7,897 bases of DNA from Nitrococcus sp. Its GTDB lineage: Bacteria > Pseudomonadota > Gammaproteobacteria > Nitrococcales > Nitrococcaceae. The stretch lies in contig JAKDMK010000097.1 of assembly GCA_030452365.1 (NCBI GenBank), positions 1-7,897 on the forward strand. Reading direction: 5' to 3'. Under the pieces are notes generated by a model. The model saw only the letters and a program-made list of their open reading frames with translations. It made no database searches and was not told the DNA's origin. This document shows, piece by piece, positions 7,199-7,897 of the stretch. The position numbers and the translations under genes were made by a program. The first letter of the stretch is position 1. The number at the start of each line of letters is the position of its first letter.

Positions 7199-7226
7199 AA
7201 TTGCGGCCAGGCACTGGTATTTCAAG
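7199..7226 (-). promoter_or_regulatory. sigma-32-like heat-shock promoter candidate for dnaK
   Basis: On the minus strand CTTGAAA (7226-7220) is an exact match to the RpoH -35 consensus. After a 13-bp spacer comes CCGCAATT (7206-7199), which matches five of the seven fixed positions of CCCCATnT. It straddles the grpE TGA and would start a dnaK transcript with a leader of roughly 60 bases. This would let dnaK be induced separately from grpE. No CIRCE repeat (HrcA operator) is seen anywhere in this gap. Tentative but well placed. Confidence 0.5.
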
Positions 7227-7845
7227 CCTGCTCATCGATCTCGCCGCCGGAGGGACGATGGTTGTCGGGCTTGGAAACAATCACCAGCGCGGGGCGCAGC
7301 AGACGGTCGCTGAGCAGGTAACCTTTTTGCACCACGTGAATCACCGTATTCGGGTCGTGCGCGGCTGACTCCTGGACGGCCATCGCCTCGTGTTTCTCGG
7401 GGTCAAAGCGCTCGCCCTGCGGATTGATCTCATGGATATCGAACTTCTCCATGGCCTGATTGAACATCTTGAGCGTGAGATCTGTGCCTTCCCGTAACTT
7501 GGCCACGTCAACGTGGGCCTCCTGCGCGGCGCTTGCGCCCATCTCCAAGCTGTCCCTCACCCCCAGTAGCTCATTCGCGAACTTCTCGAGCGCATACCGA
7601 CGTGCGTGTTCCACATCACGCTGCGAGCGTCGGTGCTGATTCTCAAGCTCGGCGCGTGCGCGCAAAAATTGATTCCGATTTTCCTCGGCGCTGGTGCGCG
7701 CCGACTCGCACTCGACAGTTAGCCGCTCGACGGCCTGCTGCAGACTTTCGATCGACTCACCCGCTTGCGCACCCGGCTCAGCGCGGAGCTCATCGATAAA
7801 CGGCTCCTCTCTGCGCTTAGTCTCATTGCGTTCCTCTTCCGCCAT
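7222..7845 (-). CDS. grpE: nucleotide exchange factor GrpE
   Basis: GrpE is the dimeric co-chaperone that releases ADP from DnaK and acts as a thermosensor through its long helix. The 207 residues are typical. An acidic, low-complexity N-terminus (1-30) precedes the long coiled-coil helix (about 32-100, including RARAELENQHRRSQRD and ALEKFANELLGVRDSLE). The C-terminal beta domain holds the GrpE signature, from FDPEKHEAMAVQES (147-160) through NTVIHVVQKGYLLSDRLLRP (166-185). The ATG at 7845 is preceded by GGAGAG at good spacing. It is the first gene of the chaperone cluster here; only 52 bp of upstream sequence are present, with no recognisable heat-shock promoter or CIRCE element, so its main promoter may lie outside the window or be of another type. 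Confidence 0.98.
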   Translation of the reverse strand: MAEEERNETKRREEPFIDELRAEPGAQAGESIESLQQAVERLTVECESARTSAEENRNQFLRARAELENQHRRSQRDVEHARRYALEKFANELLGVRDSLEMGASAAQEAHVDVAKLREGTDLTLKMFNQAMEKFDIHEINPQGERFDPEKHEAMAVQESAAHDPNTVIHVVQKGYLLSDRLLRPALVIVSKPDNHRPSGGEIDEQA

Positions 7846-7897
7846 CGTTCTCTCCGAGCAGACGATACTGCGAACATTAGCAATAACTCGCGCTCGC

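Noticed and set aside
7846..7897. CIRCE or sigma-32 promoter upstream of grpE
   Set aside because: The 52 bp contain TTAGCAATAACTC, which only superficially resembles half of a CIRCE repeat; there is no second arm and no CTTGAAA box.

Overview
The window reads as a gammaproteobacterial chromosome segment with moderately high GC. The order grpE-dnaK-dnaJ-dapB on one strand (here minus) is typical of Gammaproteobacteria, and all four proteins have the usual length and motifs of that group. No genus can be assigned from this stretch alone.

Layout, right to left in the direction of transcription. grpE (7845-7222), dnaK (7131-5194) and dnaJ (4947-3814) encode the complete Hsp70 machine: nucleotide exchange factor, chaperone ATPase and J-domain co-chaperone. 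A sigma-32-like promoter candidate sits across the grpE stop codon in front of dnaK. A long GC-rich hairpin and a separate TATAAT box lie in the unusually roomy 246-bp dnaK-dnaJ gap. dapB (3794-2988) follows dnaJ after 19 bp and encodes dihydrodipicolinate reductase of lysine and peptidoglycan-precursor synthesis.

Downstream of dapB, where carA is often found in related genomes, the sequence turns into an accessory patch of toxin-antitoxin (TA) genes and their debris. It holds: (1) a plus-strand remnant of a HigB-like toxin (about 2774-2940) with a frameshift and a stop; (2) an antitoxin-RES toxin pair (2739/2700-2101 and 2135-1527), where the antitoxin joins an excisionase-like helix-turn-helix to a DUF2384/MbcA-like C-terminal domain, and the toxin seems to have Ala where RES proteins carry Ser; (3) a 368-bp gene-free spacer with operator-like direct repeats and a short GGATTACG tandem array; (4) a textbook Phd/YefM antitoxin-RelE/YafQ toxin pair with a 4-bp ATGA overlap; (5) a decayed higB toxin followed by an intact higA antitoxin, which now looks like an orphan.

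The right half is core housekeeping, while the left 3 kb is a TA accumulation site with two independently decayed HigB-family toxins on opposite strands. I found no evidence of a wholly new system. The items most worth a second look are the RES module (non-canonical antitoxin architecture plus a possible motif substitution) and the decay pattern of the two higB copies, one of which carries an exact 8-bp tandem duplication at the point where the reading frame breaks.
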